Assembly: GCF_004331415.1 (NCBI RefSeq)
Contig: NZ_SJOP01000001.1
Span: forward strand, 62,001 to 126,000
DNA length: 64,000 nt
DNA from: Kosakonia quasisacchari
GTDB lineage: Bacteria > Pseudomonadota > Gammaproteobacteria > Enterobacterales > Enterobacteriaceae
Reading direction: 5' to 3'
Shown in pieces: positions 9,931 to 19,169 of this stretch. The stretch's first letter is position 1; the number at the start of each line of letters is the position of its first letter. The position numbers were made by a program, and so were the translations under genes. Below the pieces are notes generated by a model that searched no databases, had not been told where the DNA came from, and saw only the letters and a list, made by a program, of their open reading frames with translations.

Positions 9931-9946
9931 AGGAAAACGGTTGCGT
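9931..9946 (-). promoter_or_regulatory. PurR operator ahead of purEK
   Basis: Read on the minus strand the 16 bases are ACGCAACCGTTTTCCT, which agrees with the E. coli purE operator pattern (ACGCAAACGTTTTCGT) at 14 of 16 positions. Position upstream of purE fits repression by PurR with hypoxanthine or guanine. Confidence 0.75.
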
Positions 9947-9987
9947 GGCGATGTTTTCGCGCGTTTGACGTGTCATCGCCAGCGTAA

Positions 9988-10710
9988 TCAGAAAGGAAAA
10001 TAAATCAGTTCAACATCGCTGTCGCTGATGCGCACCATCGAACCTTCGCTGTGCCATGCGCCTAAAACGGCACGGAATGCGGGCGCGTTATTGGCAGTGA
10101 GTTCATGCACTGCCGGGCGATGGGTATGACCGTGGATCAACCACTGCACCTGGTGTTTTTCCATGGCTTCCACCACGGCGTGCTGGTTTACATCCATAAT
10201 CGAAAGCGACTTGCTGCTGTTGGCGGCTTTACTGCTGGCGCGCATTTTAACGGCAATGCGTCGGCGGAAAAACAGCGGCAGGGCGAGGAACAGCTTTTGC
10301 AGCCAGGGCTGGTGTACTTTGGCGCGAAAGGCCTGGTAACCGGCATCGTCGGTGCAGAGCGTATCGCCATGCATAATCAGCACGTTGCGGCCATACAGAT
10401 TGAGCACTTGTTCCTGAGGTAATAACTGCATACCGCTGGCTTGCGCGAAGCGTTGGCCGAGCAGGAAATCGCGGTTGCCGTGAATGAAATAGCAAGGAAC
10501 GCCACTGTCGACAACAGCTTTCAGCGCATGGGCTATCTGTTGATGTAGCGGGTTTGGGTCGTCGTCGCCGATCCAGGCTTCAAACAGATCGCCCAAAATG
10601 TAGAGCGCATCGGCTTCACGCGCTGTACCGGCCAAAAAACGCAGAAAACCGGCGGTGATCGCCGGTTCTTCTGTTTGCAGATGCAAATCTGCGATAAAGA
10701 GTGTCGCCAC
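9988..10710 (-). CDS. lpxH: LpxH, UDP-2,3-diacylglucosamine diphosphatase
   Basis: This peripheral membrane enzyme of lipid A synthesis cleaves UDP-2,3-diacylglucosamine to lipid X and UMP. The 240-residue calcineurin-like phosphoesterase shows the full metal-binding set: DLH at the N-terminus, GDLFEAW, GNRDF, MHGDT, and the final GHTHRP. The start is taken as GTG 10710 (reads [10 protein letters not shown]) because this matches the E. coli protein and length; the TTG one codon upstream is less likely. The gene begins 4 bases after the ppiB stop and is probably co-transcribed with it. Confidence 0.95.
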   Translation of the reverse strand: MATLFIADLHLQTEEPAITAGFLRFLAGTAREADALYILGDLFEAWIGDDDPNPLHQQIAHALKAVVDSGVPCYFIHGNRDFLLGQRFAQASGMQLLPQEQVLNLYGRNVLIMHGDTLCTDDAGYQAFRAKVHQPWLQKLFLALPLFFRRRIAVKMRASSKAANSSKSLSIMDVNQHAVVEAMEKHQVQWLIHGHTHRPAVHELTANNAPAFRAVLGAWHSEGSMVRISDSDVELIYFPF

Positions 10711-10713
10711 CAA

Positions 10714-11208
10714 TTACTCGCTGACGTCCACGCTTTCAATCACTACGTCTTCTTTCGGCACATCCTGGTGCATGCCGCTGCGGCCGGTAGAAACGCCTTT
10801 GATCTTGTCAACAACGTCCATGCCTTCAACCACTTCGGCAAACACACAGTAACCCCAGCCTTGCATGCTTTCGCCGCTGAAGTTCAGGAAGTCGTTATCA
10901 GCTACGTTGATGAAGAACTGCGCAGTAGCGGAGTGCGGAGCCTGAGTACGCGCCATGGCCAGCGTACCACGGGTGTTTTTCAGACCGTTGTTGGCTTCGT
11001 TTTTGATGGGGTCTTTAGTGACTTTCTGGTTCATGCCCGGTTCAAAACCGCCGCCCTGAATCATAAAACCATTGATAACACGGTGGAAAATCGTGTTGTT
11101 GTAGAAACCTTCACGGCAGTAGTCCAGGAAGTTTTTAACTGTTTCAGGCGCTTTGTCATCAAAGGTTTTGATTACGATGTCGCCGTGATTAGTGTGGAAA
11201 GTAACCAT
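10714..11208 (-). CDS. ppiB: PpiB, cytoplasmic peptidyl-prolyl cis-trans isomerase B
   Basis: A 164-residue cyclophilin with no signal peptide, as expected for the cytoplasmic form. The active-site block [13 protein letters not shown], then [19 protein letters not shown] and the loop around [15 protein letters not shown] are conserved. The promoter lies in the 173-base gap shared with the divergent cysS gene. It precedes lpxH directly. Confidence 0.96.
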   Translation of the reverse strand: MVTFHTNHGDIVIKTFDDKAPETVKNFLDYCREGFYNNTIFHRVINGFMIQGGGFEPGMNQKVTKDPIKNEANNGLKNTRGTLAMARTQAPHSATAQFFINVADNDFLNFSGESMQGWGYCVFAEVVEGMDVVDKIKGVSTGRSGMHQDVPKEDVVIESVDVSE

Positions 11209-11381
11209 TATTGCATCCTGTTCTGATAGTGTAGTGCGTAGACCCGCCAGTGGGTCAGAGATAGTCGCTTGTTATAGCATAACCGCGAGGCTGGATCACC
11301 TTGCAAAGTGTGCTGCTTCGGGTTTGAATTACGGGTAATATATGCGGTTTTCGTTCCACACACGTCCACATGGAATCTTCG

Positions 11382-12782
11382 ATGTTAAAAATCTTTAATA
11401 CACTGACGCGCCAAAAAGAGGAATTCAAACCTATTCATGCCGGGGAAGTCGGCATGTACGTGTGTGGTATTACCGTTTACGATCTCTGTCATATCGGTCA
11501 CGGCCGTACGTTTGTCGCCTTTGACGTGGTATCCCGCTATTTGCGCTTTCTCGGCTATAAGCTGAAATATGTCCGCAATATCACCGATATTGACGACAAA
11601 ATCATTAAGCGCGCTAATGAGAATGGCGAAAGTTTTGTTGCACTGGTCGACCGGATGATCGTTGAGATGCATAAGGATTTTGACGCGCTCAATATCCTGC
11701 GCCCGGACAGCGAACCCCGCGCGACCCACCATATTCATGAAATTATTGAAATCACCCAGCGCCTGCTGGAACGCGATCATGCTTATGTTGCTGAAAATGG
11801 CGATGTGATGTTCTCGGTGCCGACCGATCCGACTTACGGCCAGCTTTCGCGCCAGGATCTGGATCAGTTGCAAGCGGGTGCGCGCGTAGAAATTGCGGAA
11901 GTGAAACGTAACCCGATGGACTTTGTGCTGTGGAAAATGTCCAAGCCCGGTGAGCCGAGCTGGCCGTCGCCGTGGGGCGAAGGCCGTCCCGGCTGGCACA
12001 TTGAGTGTTCGGCAATGAACTGCAAACAGCTGGGTTCGCATTTCGATATCCACGGCGGCGGCTCCGATCTGATGTTCCCGCACCACGAAAACGAAATCGC
12101 CCAGTCAACCTGTGCGCATGACGGCGAATACGTGAATTACTGGATGCACTCCGGCATGGTGATGGTTGACCGCGAGAAGATGTCAAAATCGCTCAGCAAC
12201 TTCTTTACCGTGCGCGACGTGCTGAAGTATTACGACGCGGAAACCGTGCGCTACTTCCTGATGTCCGGTCACTACCGCAGCCAGTTGAACTACAGCGAAG
12301 AGAACCTGAAACAGGCGCGCTCTGCGCTGGAGCGTCTGTACAATGCGCTGCGTGGCACAGATACCAACAACGCGGAACATCGTTATTTCGAGAACGGTGA
12401 GTTGTTCCAGAAACGCTTCTGCGACGCCATGGATGACGACTTCAACACACCGGAAGCCTATTCCGTGCTTTTTGACCTCGCGCGTGAAGTGAATACGCTG
12501 AAACATGACGGGGATTTACTGGGCGCGAATGCGGCGGCGAAAAAGCTGCGTGAACTGGCGGGCATTTTGGGGCTGCTGGAGCAGGATCCGGATCTCTTCC
12601 TGCAAAGTGGCGCTCAGGCGGACGACAGCGAAGTAGCTGAGATCGAACAGTTGATCCAGCAGCGCCTCGATGCGCGTAAAGCAAAAGATTGGGCGGCAGC
12701 CGATGCCGCGCGTGACCGTCTCAACGAGATGGGTATCGTGCTGGAAGATGGCCCGCAGGGCACGACCTGGCGTCGTAAGTAA
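11382..12782 (+). CDS. cysS: CysS, cysteinyl-tRNA synthetase
   Basis: This class I synthetase charges tRNA-Cys. The 466-residue protein has the HIGH motif (CHIGHGRT), the KMSKS motif ([11 protein letters not shown]), and the zinc ligands Cys28 ([10 protein letters not shown]), Cys in HIECSAMNC, and His/Glu in [12 protein letters not shown]. The C-terminal DALR/anticodon region ends [11 protein letters not shown] as in E. coli. ATG 11382 (MLKIFNTL) is preferred over 11370 from alignment with the family. A strong terminator follows immediately. Confidence 0.97.
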   Translation: MLKIFNTLTRQKEEFKPIHAGEVGMYVCGITVYDLCHIGHGRTFVAFDVVSRYLRFLGYKLKYVRNITDIDDKIIKRANENGESFVALVDRMIVEMHKDFDALNILRPDSEPRATHHIHEIIEITQRLLERDHAYVAENGDVMFSVPTDPTYGQLSRQDLDQLQAGARVEIAEVKRNPMDFVLWKMSKPGEPSWPSPWGEGRPGWHIECSAMNCKQLGSHFDIHGGGSDLMFPHHENEIAQSTCAHDGEYVNYWMHSGMVMVDREKMSKSLSNFFTVRDVLKYYDAETVRYFLMSGHYRSQLNYSEENLKQARSALERLYNALRGTDTNNAEHRYFENGELFQKRFCDAMDDDFNTPEAYSVLFDLAREVNTLKHDGDLLGANAAAKKLRELAGILGLLEQDPDLFLQSGAQADDSEVAEIEQLIQQRLDARKAKDWAAADAARDRLNEMGIVLEDGPQGTTWRRK

Positions 12783-12784
12783 GA

Positions 12785-12810
12785 AAAAAAGCGGCTTCGG
12801 CCGCTTTTTT
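12785..12810 (+). terminator. cysS intrinsic terminator
   Basis: Hairpin AAGCGGC-TTCG-GCCGCTT with a stable TTCG tetraloop, followed by a T-run, directly after the cysS stop. The A-run on the other side could also stop transcripts coming from the minus strand. Confidence 0.93.
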
Positions 12811-12842
12811 GTTGTCCCTTCAACACCACTGGTGGTGAATGT

Positions 12843-13367
12843 TTATCCCCGCCGCATTTTCCACAACAGCAGCATCAGAATCACACCCGGCAGCCACACC
12901 CACAGCAACTCCGAAATGATCACCTGGTGACCGTACGGTGTGGTATAGCGCGACAGCGCAAACGGCGCGACTTTTATCACCTGCCACGGCGCAAAGAACC
13001 GTTCATCCGACCACGGCCACAGCCAGCCAACACCTTTCCCACCGGTGGTGATGGAATCCAGCAAGCTGTGCGACAGCAGCGACACGGTGAGAAACGCCCA
13101 GCAGCGCGCCAAACTCGCTTTGAAGTGTTTTCGCCCAAGCCAGGCTACCAACAGCGGCACCACAAAAGCAAACAGCAACGAGTGGGTAAACCCGCGATGA
13201 CCGAGGGCGTTGCCGTAGGCGACACCGAATTTAAACGCCAGCACGTCGGCATCGGGCAACATGGCAAGTCCTATCCCCGCCAGCAGTAGACCGCGTGGGA
13301 TCACTTTATTGCCCAACCCTAATCCCAGGCAAAGAGGGACAGCAGCGTGTGTAACAATCGTTGGCAT
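12843..13367 (-). CDS. ybcI: YbcI, inner-membrane protein of the metal-dependent hydrolase (DUF457) family
   Basis: A 174-residue membrane protein close in length and sequence to E. coli YbcI (for example LPDADVLAFKFGVAYGN, HRGFTHSLLF, SHSLLDSITTGG). Four hydrophobic segments are visible. The conserved His/Asp motifs (D in LPDAD, HRGFTHS, SLLSHSLLD) are those that give the family its predicted metal-dependent hydrolase label; the substrate is unknown. It lies convergent to cysS, whose terminator separates them. Confidence 0.92.
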   Translation of the reverse strand: MPTIVTHAAVPLCLGLGLGNKVIPRGLLLAGIGLAMLPDADVLAFKFGVAYGNALGHRGFTHSLLFAFVVPLLVAWLGRKHFKASLARCWAFLTVSLLSHSLLDSITTGGKGVGWLWPWSDERFFAPWQVIKVAPFALSRYTTPYGHQVIISELLWVWLPGVILMLLLWKMRRG

Positions 13368-13533
13368 AGCGCAGGTCTCTGAAGAAAAACGAAATTATAG
13401 CCGAAACGCCTGGCGGGTAAACTGCGGGGTTCTCTGAATCTTTTGTCGTCAGAAGGTAATCTGGCTGGCCGGTTTTAAGCCGATGCCAGCTTACAGTCCA
13501 TCAGTACGCCGCTGTCTGTCCGACGTGTTCACA

Positions 13534-14550
13534 TTACGCAGACTCGCGGGTAATAAGCTGCCCGGAAAGGGTGATGCGCTGCGTTTGCAACGCGGGCTCT
13601 TTCAGCTTCCGAATGATTAACCCCGCGGCCTGGCGTCCGGTCTCTTCACTGGCGGACGAAACATAAGTAAAGGAAGGCGAGGTGAGATTGACGTGCAGCA
13701 TATCTTCAAAGCCGACGAGCGCCACTTGCTGAGAGAGGAACACATCTTTACCCACCGTATGTCCGGTTTGGTGGATCCCGGCAATGGAGCCAATCATGGC
13801 ATCGGGCGAGTGGCAAAGCAGGGCGGTGATAGTGCTGTTTTTTTCCAGTAACTGGCGAACAGCATAGCTCGCCGCGCGGGTATCATCGCTGCAGGCTGGC
13901 GTGACTTCTTCGCGCAATACCAGCCCGTGCTGCGTCATGGTGGTGCGAAACCCCAGCAGACGCTGCTGGCGAATTAAATCGCCTTCAATGCCGCCAATGT
14001 ACGCAATGTTGCGGTGCCCGCGTTCGATAAGATACCGCGTTGCCAGGCTGGCGGCCTGGCGGTTATCGCGCATCACCAGATTGCACTCTTCATTGAGCAG
14101 CGACTGCGATACCGCCACCAGCGGCAGCGGGCAGTCGCGGATTTGGGCTGGAAGAGTCGAGCTGCGCGTATCGGACGCGAGATAAATCACCCCGGCAACG
14201 CCTTGTTGTTTGAATGACAGCAGGCAGCGTTCCAGGTGATCGCCATCGTTGAGCGGCTGGCCAAGAAAAACCATATAACCCTGTTTTTCCAGTTCCAGCA
14301 CGATGCTGGCCATCACTTTTATCGAGAAGCTGTCGCTGAAATCGCGCAGGATAAGCCCAATCAGGTTGGAGGTGTTGGCGCGAAGATTAGCGGCAGCAAC
14401 ATTGTGAACATAGCCGAGCGCATCGATAGCGGCATGGACTTTACCGATTGTCGCCTGCGAAATTTTCCCTTTCTGGCGCAGCACCAGTGAGACGGTGGAA
14501 ACGGAAACGCCCGCCTGTTTAGCGACATCAATGATGCTGACTTTCTTCAA
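13534..14550 (-). CDS. LacI-family repressor, MalI-like
   Basis: A 338-residue regulator. An N-terminal helix-turn-helix (IIDVAKQAGVSVSTVSLVL, residues 5-23) is followed by the LacI hinge (AAANLRANTSNLIGLI) and a periplasmic-binding-like sugar domain. The DNA-reading helix VSVSTVSLVL matches MalI. The start is an unusual TTG at 14550, supported by GGGAG six to seven bases upstream and by the natural N-terminus MKKVSIIDV. It lies 70 bases downstream of the PTS gene on the same strand, so it is probably co-transcribed and represses its own operon through the paired sites at 16165-16193. The inducer is unknown. Confidence 0.88.
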   Translation of the reverse strand: MKKVSIIDVAKQAGVSVSTVSLVLRQKGKISQATIGKVHAAIDALGYVHNVAAANLRANTSNLIGLILRDFSDSFSIKVMASIVLELEKQGYMVFLGQPLNDGDHLERCLLSFKQQGVAGVIYLASDTRSSTLPAQIRDCPLPLVAVSQSLLNEECNLVMRDNRQAASLATRYLIERGHRNIAYIGGIEGDLIRQQRLLGFRTTMTQHGLVLREEVTPACSDDTRAASYAVRQLLEKNSTITALLCHSPDAMIGSIAGIHQTGHTVGKDVFLSQQVALVGFEDMLHVNLTSPSFTYVSSASEETGRQAAGLIIRKLKEPALQTQRITLSGQLITRESA

Positions 14551-14620
14551 ACTCGCTCCCTGATTTTTCCGGTTTTCCGCCTGATATGGCGCGTGCGGGA
14601 CGCGCCAACCCGGTATTTTA

Positions 14621-16120
14621 TTATTTGCCGATCATTGTGGACATGGTCTGGGCGATAAATTGCGCCCTCGCGCCGAAAATAACCTGAATACCGCTATCGC
14701 CGACAAATACCACACCGCGCGCGCCCAGCCCGTTAAGGCCATCTTTATCCACCATTTCGCTTTTCGCCACTTCCAGGCGCAAGCGGGTGATGCAGGAACC
14801 GACGGAGTCGATATTCTGCGCGCCGCCCAGCATGGTGATGATCTCGGTGGCCAGTTCGCTGTCGGTTTTATCATCTGCTACCGCGGTAACTTCCGTGCGT
14901 CCCGGTGTTTTCACATCGAAGCGACGGATAACAAAACGGAAGGTGAAGTAATAAATCAGCGCCATCGGGATGCCAACGATCACCGCGTTAAGGAAATTGG
15001 TCTGATAGCCGTTAAACGACGGCAGGATCCCGAACGACAAGTAGTCGATAAATCCGGCAGAGAAGGATTTCGCGATGTGCGCGTGCAGCAGGTACATTGT
15101 CATATACGCCAGACCGGCCATGATGGCGTTAAAGACGTAGAGGATCGGTGCAACGAAGATAAAGGTAAATTCAACTGGCTCGGTAATACCCGTCAGGAAG
15201 CAGGTCAGCGCCGCAGAGAAGAGAATACCAAATGCGATCTTCTTATTGCGGGTGTGCGCTTCGTGGTACATCGCAAGGCAGGCTGCAGGCAGTGCAAACA
15301 ACATCAGTGGGAACTCACCCTGCATAAACTTACCGGCGTTCTGGTAGGTATCACTGCTAAAAGATTTCACCCCTTCTTCCAGCATTTTGAACCAGATAGT
15401 CTGATCGCCATGGATCACCTGGCCGGCCTGCGTGGTGTAATCGCCAAAGGAATACCAGAACGAGGGATACCAGATATGGTGCAGACCCAGCGGGATCAAC
15501 GCGCGTTCCACTAAGCCAAAGATAAACGTCGACGCAGCCTGATTATCGCCATTGACGATAACGGAAAGCGCATCGATGCCCGCCTGGATATGTTGCCAGA
15601 CATACGGCAGCAGCAAGCCGAGCACAAAAGATAAGAACGCCGTGGCGATGGCAACAAAACGCTTCCCGGAGAAGAAGCCAAGGAACTCCGGCAACTGCAA
15701 AGTGTGGAAGCGGTTATAGCACCAGGCGGCAAGAATGCCGCAGATCAGGCCGCCAAAAACGCCCATTTGCAGCGTCGGTATACCGACTACCATGGCATAT
15801 TTCCCGCCCTGCGAGGCCATTTCCGGCGTGATACCTAACATGGTGCCGATAGTGATATTGGTGATGAACACCGATACCGCTGCGGAAAGCGCTGCAATCC
15901 CTGATTCGGAGGCGAGCCCCACTGCGGAACCAATGGCGAACAACATCGGCAGGTTATCGAAGATAACGCCACCTGCGTTCATCATCAGCGGTAAGTGAAA
16001 TTTATCGCCGAAAGCGAGTAACAAGCCTGCGGCTGGCAGCAACGAGATTGGCAACATTAACGCACGGCCAATCATCGATAATTTAGACAATGATTTAACA
16101 AACCCTGATATCAGACCCAT
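14621..16120 (-). CDS. PTS EIICB permease, glucose/maltose (MalX/PtsG) type
   Basis: A 499-residue sugar-specific phosphotransferase permease. The EIIC part (about residues 1-390) has some ten hydrophobic segments and the conserved substrate region LTGITEPVEFTF. The EIIB domain is C-terminal, with the phosphorylated cysteine in GSCITRLRLEV (about residue 444). No EIIA domain is fused, so phosphate must come from another EIIA, typically Crr. GGGGG lies about 9 bases before the ATG. The substrate cannot be read from the sequence; no phosphoglycosidase or MalY-like gene is adjacent. Confidence 0.88.
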   Translation of the reverse strand: MGLISGFVKSLSKLSMIGRALMLPISLLPAAGLLLAFGDKFHLPLMMNAGGVIFDNLPMLFAIGSAVGLASESGIAALSAAVSVFITNITIGTMLGITPEMASQGGKYAMVVGIPTLQMGVFGGLICGILAAWCYNRFHTLQLPEFLGFFSGKRFVAIATAFLSFVLGLLLPYVWQHIQAGIDALSVIVNGDNQAASTFIFGLVERALIPLGLHHIWYPSFWYSFGDYTTQAGQVIHGDQTIWFKMLEEGVKSFSSDTYQNAGKFMQGEFPLMLFALPAACLAMYHEAHTRNKKIAFGILFSAALTCFLTGITEPVEFTFIFVAPILYVFNAIMAGLAYMTMYLLHAHIAKSFSAGFIDYLSFGILPSFNGYQTNFLNAVIVGIPMALIYYFTFRFVIRRFDVKTPGRTEVTAVADDKTDSELATEIITMLGGAQNIDSVGSCITRLRLEVAKSEMVDKDGLNGLGARGVVFVGDSGIQVIFGARAQFIAQTMSTMIGK

Positions 16121-16164
16121 GCTGATTTCCCCCGAAGTAGCGCTCTTTTGGCGCTGTTATTGTT

Positions 16165-16193
16165 AGTAGAACGTTTTAGTAGAACGTTCTACT
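16165..16193. promoter_or_regulatory. Two overlapping LacI-type operators ahead of the PTS gene
   Basis: The 16-mer AGTAGAACGTTCTACT (16178-16193) is a perfect palindrome. A near copy, AGTAGAACGTTTTAGT (16165-16180), overlaps it by 3 bases. Both centre on AACGTT, 13 bp apart. The shape matches MalI-type operators (xxxAAACGTTTxxx). Location 45-73 bases upstream of the PTS start fits promoter control by the adjacent LacI-family protein. Confidence 0.75.
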
Positions 16194-16316
16194 CATCGTG
16201 AGATAAGCCGTAACGGGCTGCAACTAAATTTTCACATTTAGCCAGATGAATTAATGATTCTTTGAGGTTGATCGGTAATTAACCGTGATGATGGCAGGGG
16301 GAATGAGAAAGAAGAT

Positions 16317-16344
16317 GCCGGGCTGCGGTGGCGCGAAACCCGGC
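16317..16344 (-). terminator. Hairpin after ybcJ
   Basis: GCCGGG (16317-16322) pairs with CCCGGC (16339-16344) just downstream of the ybcJ stop on the minus strand. No strong T-run. Confidence 0.4.
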
Positions 16345-16357
16345 TTGCTACGCGTGA

Positions 16358-16570
16358 TTACGCGGTTACGGTAACGCTTTGGCCTTCAAAACTCACCGTT
16401 TGACCGGCGACGATTTTGCAGCGTTTGCGCGTTTCGACCGCGCCATCCACTTTGACAAAGCCATCGGCGATGGCGATTTTTGCCTGTGCGCCGCTTTCGC
16501 TCCAGCCTTCCAGCTTCAGCAGATCGCACAGTTCAACGTGCGGGTGTTTACCGAGAGAAAATGTTGCCAT
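16358..16570 (-). CDS. ybcJ: YbcJ, S4-domain RNA-binding protein
   Basis: A 70-residue single S4-like domain protein, almost identical to E. coli YbcJ from MATFSLGKHPHVELCDLL to the end. The alpha-L fold residues (LLKLEGWSESGAQAKIAI, VKVDGAVETRKRCKI) predict RNA binding; the RNA target is not known. It starts one base after the folD stop, so the two genes form one transcription unit with coupled translation. Confidence 0.95.
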   Translation of the reverse strand: MATFSLGKHPHVELCDLLKLEGWSESGAQAKIAIADGFVKVDGAVETRKRCKIVAGQTVSFEGQSVTVTA

Positions 16571-16571
16571 C

Positions 16572-17438
16572 TTATACGCCTTTTACATCATGGTATTCTT
16601 CACACGCTTGCAGCGTGTTCTGGATCAGGGTAGCGACCGTCATCGGCCCAACGCCACCCGGTACCGGCGTAATATACGCTGCTCGCGCGGCGGCTTCTTC
16701 ATAAATCACATCGCCGACGACTTTGCCGTTCTCCAGACGGTTGATACCGACATCAATCACAATCGCCCCTTCCTTGATCCACTCACCTGGAATGAAGCCC
16801 GGTTTACCCACGGCGACGATCAGCAGGTCGGCGTTTTCCACATGCTGGCGCAGATTTTTAGTGAAACGGTGCGTCACGGTGGTTGTGCAACCGGCCAGCA
16901 GCAGCTCCATGCTCATCGGGCGGCCAACGATATTAGACGCGCCAATCACCACGGCGTTGAGGCCGAAGGTGTCAATGTTGTAACGCTCCAGCAGCGTGAC
17001 GATACCGCGCGGCGTGCACGGGCGCAGACGCGGCGCGCGCTGGCACAGGCGGCCTACGTTATACGGATGGAAACCATCCACATCTTTGTCCGGCGCAATG
17101 CGTTCCAGCACTTTCACATTGTCGATGCCCGCAGGCAGCGGCAGCTGTACCAGAATACCGTCAATGGCGGCATCGGCGTTCAGTTTGTCGATAAGCGCCA
17201 GCAGTTCGGCTTCGCTGGTGGTTTCCGGGAGATCGTAAGAGCGGGAGATGAAACCCACTTCCTCACAGGCTTTGCGCTTGCTGCCGACATAAATTTGTGA
17301 TGCCGGGTTGCTGCCAACCAGTACGACCGCCAGGCCCGGAGCGCGAAATCCTGCCGCAATGCGCGCCCGAACTTTTTCAGCAACCTCAGAGCGCACCTGC
17401 TGCGCAATCGTTTTACCATCAATAATCTTTGCTGCCAT
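16572..17438 (-). CDS. folD: FolD, methylene-THF dehydrogenase/cyclohydrolase
   Basis: This bifunctional cytoplasmic enzyme interconverts 5,10-methylene-, methenyl- and 10-formyl-tetrahydrofolate. The 288-residue length equals E. coli FolD. Conserved blocks are [13 protein letters not shown] with the catalytic lysine, [22 protein letters not shown], the NADP site [13 protein letters not shown] and the C-terminal [16 protein letters not shown] 17438 ([10 protein letters not shown]) is chosen over 17462 by agreement with the family. Confidence 0.97.
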   Translation of the reverse strand: MAAKIIDGKTIAQQVRSEVAEKVRARIAAGFRAPGLAVVLVGSNPASQIYVGSKRKACEEVGFISRSYDLPETTSEAELLALIDKLNADAAIDGILVQLPLPAGIDNVKVLERIAPDKDVDGFHPYNVGRLCQRAPRLRPCTPRGIVTLLERYNIDTFGLNAVVIGASNIVGRPMSMELLLAGCTTTVTHRFTKNLRQHVENADLLIVAVGKPGFIPGEWIKEGAIVIDVGINRLENGKVVGDVIYEEAAARAAYITPVPGGVGPMTVATLIQNTLQACEEYHDVKGV

Positions 17439-17974
17439 CAGAGAGAGGATTCCATCTGTCATATCAACTAAGGGGATGGCGGCTATTTTGTCAGAAGCGC
17501 GGCGCGCTGTCAGTTACCGTTTGCGGATTTCGCCACCGCTGCGTCTGAAAGCGCGGCAGATCAAGGGCTTCGCCATCGCCAGTTGTTAACCAAATTTCAA
17601 CAATTCATCACCCTTAAGAAACGCCGGTATTAAGCCAAGGTTACAGGCAGTTACGGCTATTTCTTATCCGTTTAATAAATCAAGGCCAGGCCTTTTCCTA
17701 AGCCCTAATAAGAACAGACCTGGTGTAATGACAGTATTGGCGAATATTTTTATTTTTACGCAATCACTATTGTCATGCTGTGGCTAGTTGTTATGTCCAC
17801 AGAGAAAAATATCGGGTGTTTTCCCAGGGGAGAAATGGGAAGCGAATAAGCAGTTCCCGATGCGTTATATCTTCACAGGAAAAGGTTCATTCATCTGGTA
17901 TTTAGCGTAATCAAGTCTCAAACGGTTTTCGGCAGGATGTCGGAATCGCAACTCTTTATTTCAAGGAAAATATT
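17439..17974. other. Intergenic region between folD and the fimbrial operon
   Basis: This 536-base divergent gap carries no plausible gene. It must hold the folD promoter (minus) and the fimA promoter (plus). The only distinct structure is the odd palindrome AAGGCC-A-GGCCTT at 17682-17694. No site-specific recombinase gene is nearby, so there is no sign of fimS-style phase inversion. Confidence 0.6.
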
Positions 17975-18517
17975 ATGAATATGAAATTAATGGCTAGTTC
18001 TGTTGCTGCAGGATTGATGCTGATGGCGGGAGCCGTACAGGCAGACACCGCAAGCGGCGGTAATGTGCATTTTGAAGGGGAGCTGGTGAATGCAGCTTGC
18101 GCTGTCAACACCGCTTCCGCCGACCAGACCGTGACGCTGGGGCAATATCGCACCGCCTCCTTCACGGGCGTAGGGGCTACCAGCGGATCGGTGCCGTTCA
18201 ACATTGTGCTTAATGATTGCGATCCAAGTATCTTCCCGACGGCTTCCGTCGCGTTTTCGGGCCAGGTGGATGCCGGCGATAATACGCTGCTGGCGATCAC
18301 CTCCGGTGACAACAGCACAACGGCAAGCGGGGTGGGGATCGAAATCCTTGATACTGCCTCCCAAACCGTGATCCCAAACGGTGCCCCCTCCACCGCGCAG
18401 AGTCTGCTTGAAGGCACCAACACCTTGCATTTCTCCGCACGTTACAAAGCCACCAGTGCGACCGCGACACCAGGGCAGGCAAATGCGGATGCGACGTTCA
18501 TCATGAACTACCAATAA
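17975..18517 (+). CDS. fimA: FimA-type major fimbrial subunit
   Basis: A 180-residue chaperone-usher pilin. The signal peptide ([21 protein letters not shown]) ends near residue 23. The mature subunit has the type 1 pilin hallmarks: [18 protein letters not shown] with the first disulfide Cys, the second Cys in LNDCDPS, and the beta-zipper C-terminus [10 protein letters not shown] with the penultimate Tyr. AAGGA lies 8 bases before the ATG. It heads the operon A-I-C-D-H-F. A tight intercistronic hairpin follows, which in such operons helps raise the major-subunit level. Confidence 0.93.
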   Translation: MNMKLMASSVAAGLMLMAGAVQADTASGGNVHFEGELVNAACAVNTASADQTVTLGQYRTASFTGVGATSGSVPFNIVLNDCDPSIFPTASVAFSGQVDAGDNTLLAITSGDNSTTASGVGIEILDTASQTVIPNGAPSTAQSLLEGTNTLHFSARYKATSATATPGQANADATFIMNYQ

Positions 18518-18541
18518 CCCATTACTTCCAGGGATGACGCG

Positions 18542-18557
18542 GCCTCAGGGATGAGGC
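18542..18557 (+). terminator. Intercistronic hairpin after fimA
   Basis: GCCTCA-GGGA-TGAGGC forms a perfect 6-bp stem with a 4-base loop, 25 bases after the fimA stop and 30 before fimI. No T-run follows, so it is more likely to protect the fimA mRNA end than to terminate. Confidence 0.55.
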
Positions 18558-18586
18558 GCTTGATAGTGTAATGCGAGAAATTACCC

Positions 18587-19123
18587 ATGATGAGGACAGG
18601 TCTCACGCAGGCATTCATGTTGTGCATGATGCCTTTGCTGGCAAGGGCGGCAATCGTTGATGGTGGACGCGTTCACCTGCGAGGATCGCTGGTAAATGGG
18701 GCATGTGCAGTTGCGCCAGAGAGTGAAGATTTACATGTGCAGATGGGGTCGCAGCGCATGGATGCATTTTCCGGCACCGGCAGTTTCTCCCCCATAAGCA
18801 CCGGGTTTGCACTGCGTTTGACGGCGTGTGATGCGGATGTTTCCCGCTATGTCGGCGTGGTGTTTTCCGGGCAAACACCGGCGGAAGATCCGCAAGTTTT
18901 TGCCGCACACAGCTCGGGGGGAGAGGGTGCTGAGGGCATTGGGCTGGCGCTGTTTGATCAACAGCAGCGGCAAATTATACCCAACAGTATGCCGCTCTCT
19001 TATTCCACGCTGGTAGCCGATGAAATCACACTGCATTTTTCCGCGCGCTACCGGGCGATTACTGAGCATATTACGCCAGGACACTTGCGTTCCGATGTCT
19101 GGTTTACCCTGGTCTACCCCTGA
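18587..19123 (+). CDS. fimI: FimI-like minor fimbrial subunit
   Basis: A 178-residue pilin with a signal peptide ending in ARA (about residue 21), GGRVHLRGSLVNGACAV with the first Cys, a second Cys in LTACDAD, and a C-terminal beta strand DVWFTLVYP. FimI proteins sit between the major subunit and the chaperone and stop pilus growth or anchor the rod in other systems. The ribosome site is weak; ATG 18590 directly follows ATG 18587 and cannot be excluded as the start. Confidence 0.88.
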   Translation: MMRTGLTQAFMLCMMPLLARAAIVDGGRVHLRGSLVNGACAVAPESEDLHVQMGSQRMDAFSGTGSFSPISTGFALRLTACDADVSRYVGVVFSGQTPAEDPQVFAAHSSGGEGAEGIGLALFDQQQRQIIPNSMPLSYSTLVADEITLHFSARYRAITEHITPGHLRSDVWFTLVYP

Positions 19124-19169
19124 CTTATTTCTGGTAGCCATCAGAATATTTTGAAGAGTTATTTTCGCT

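Noticed and set aside
14660..15514. 284-codon plus-strand frame within the PTS gene
   Set aside because: Mirror of the EIICB coding sequence, rich in His/Arg/Gln as expected for an antisense frame.
16416..17300. 294-codon plus-strand frame over ybcJ and folD
   Set aside because: Antisense to two conserved E. coli genes of exact family length.
17682..17694. Palindrome AAGGCC-A-GGCCTT upstream of fimA as a phase-variation repeat
   Set aside because: Only one copy is present and there is no FimB/FimE-type recombinase gene in the window, so no invertible switch can be supported.
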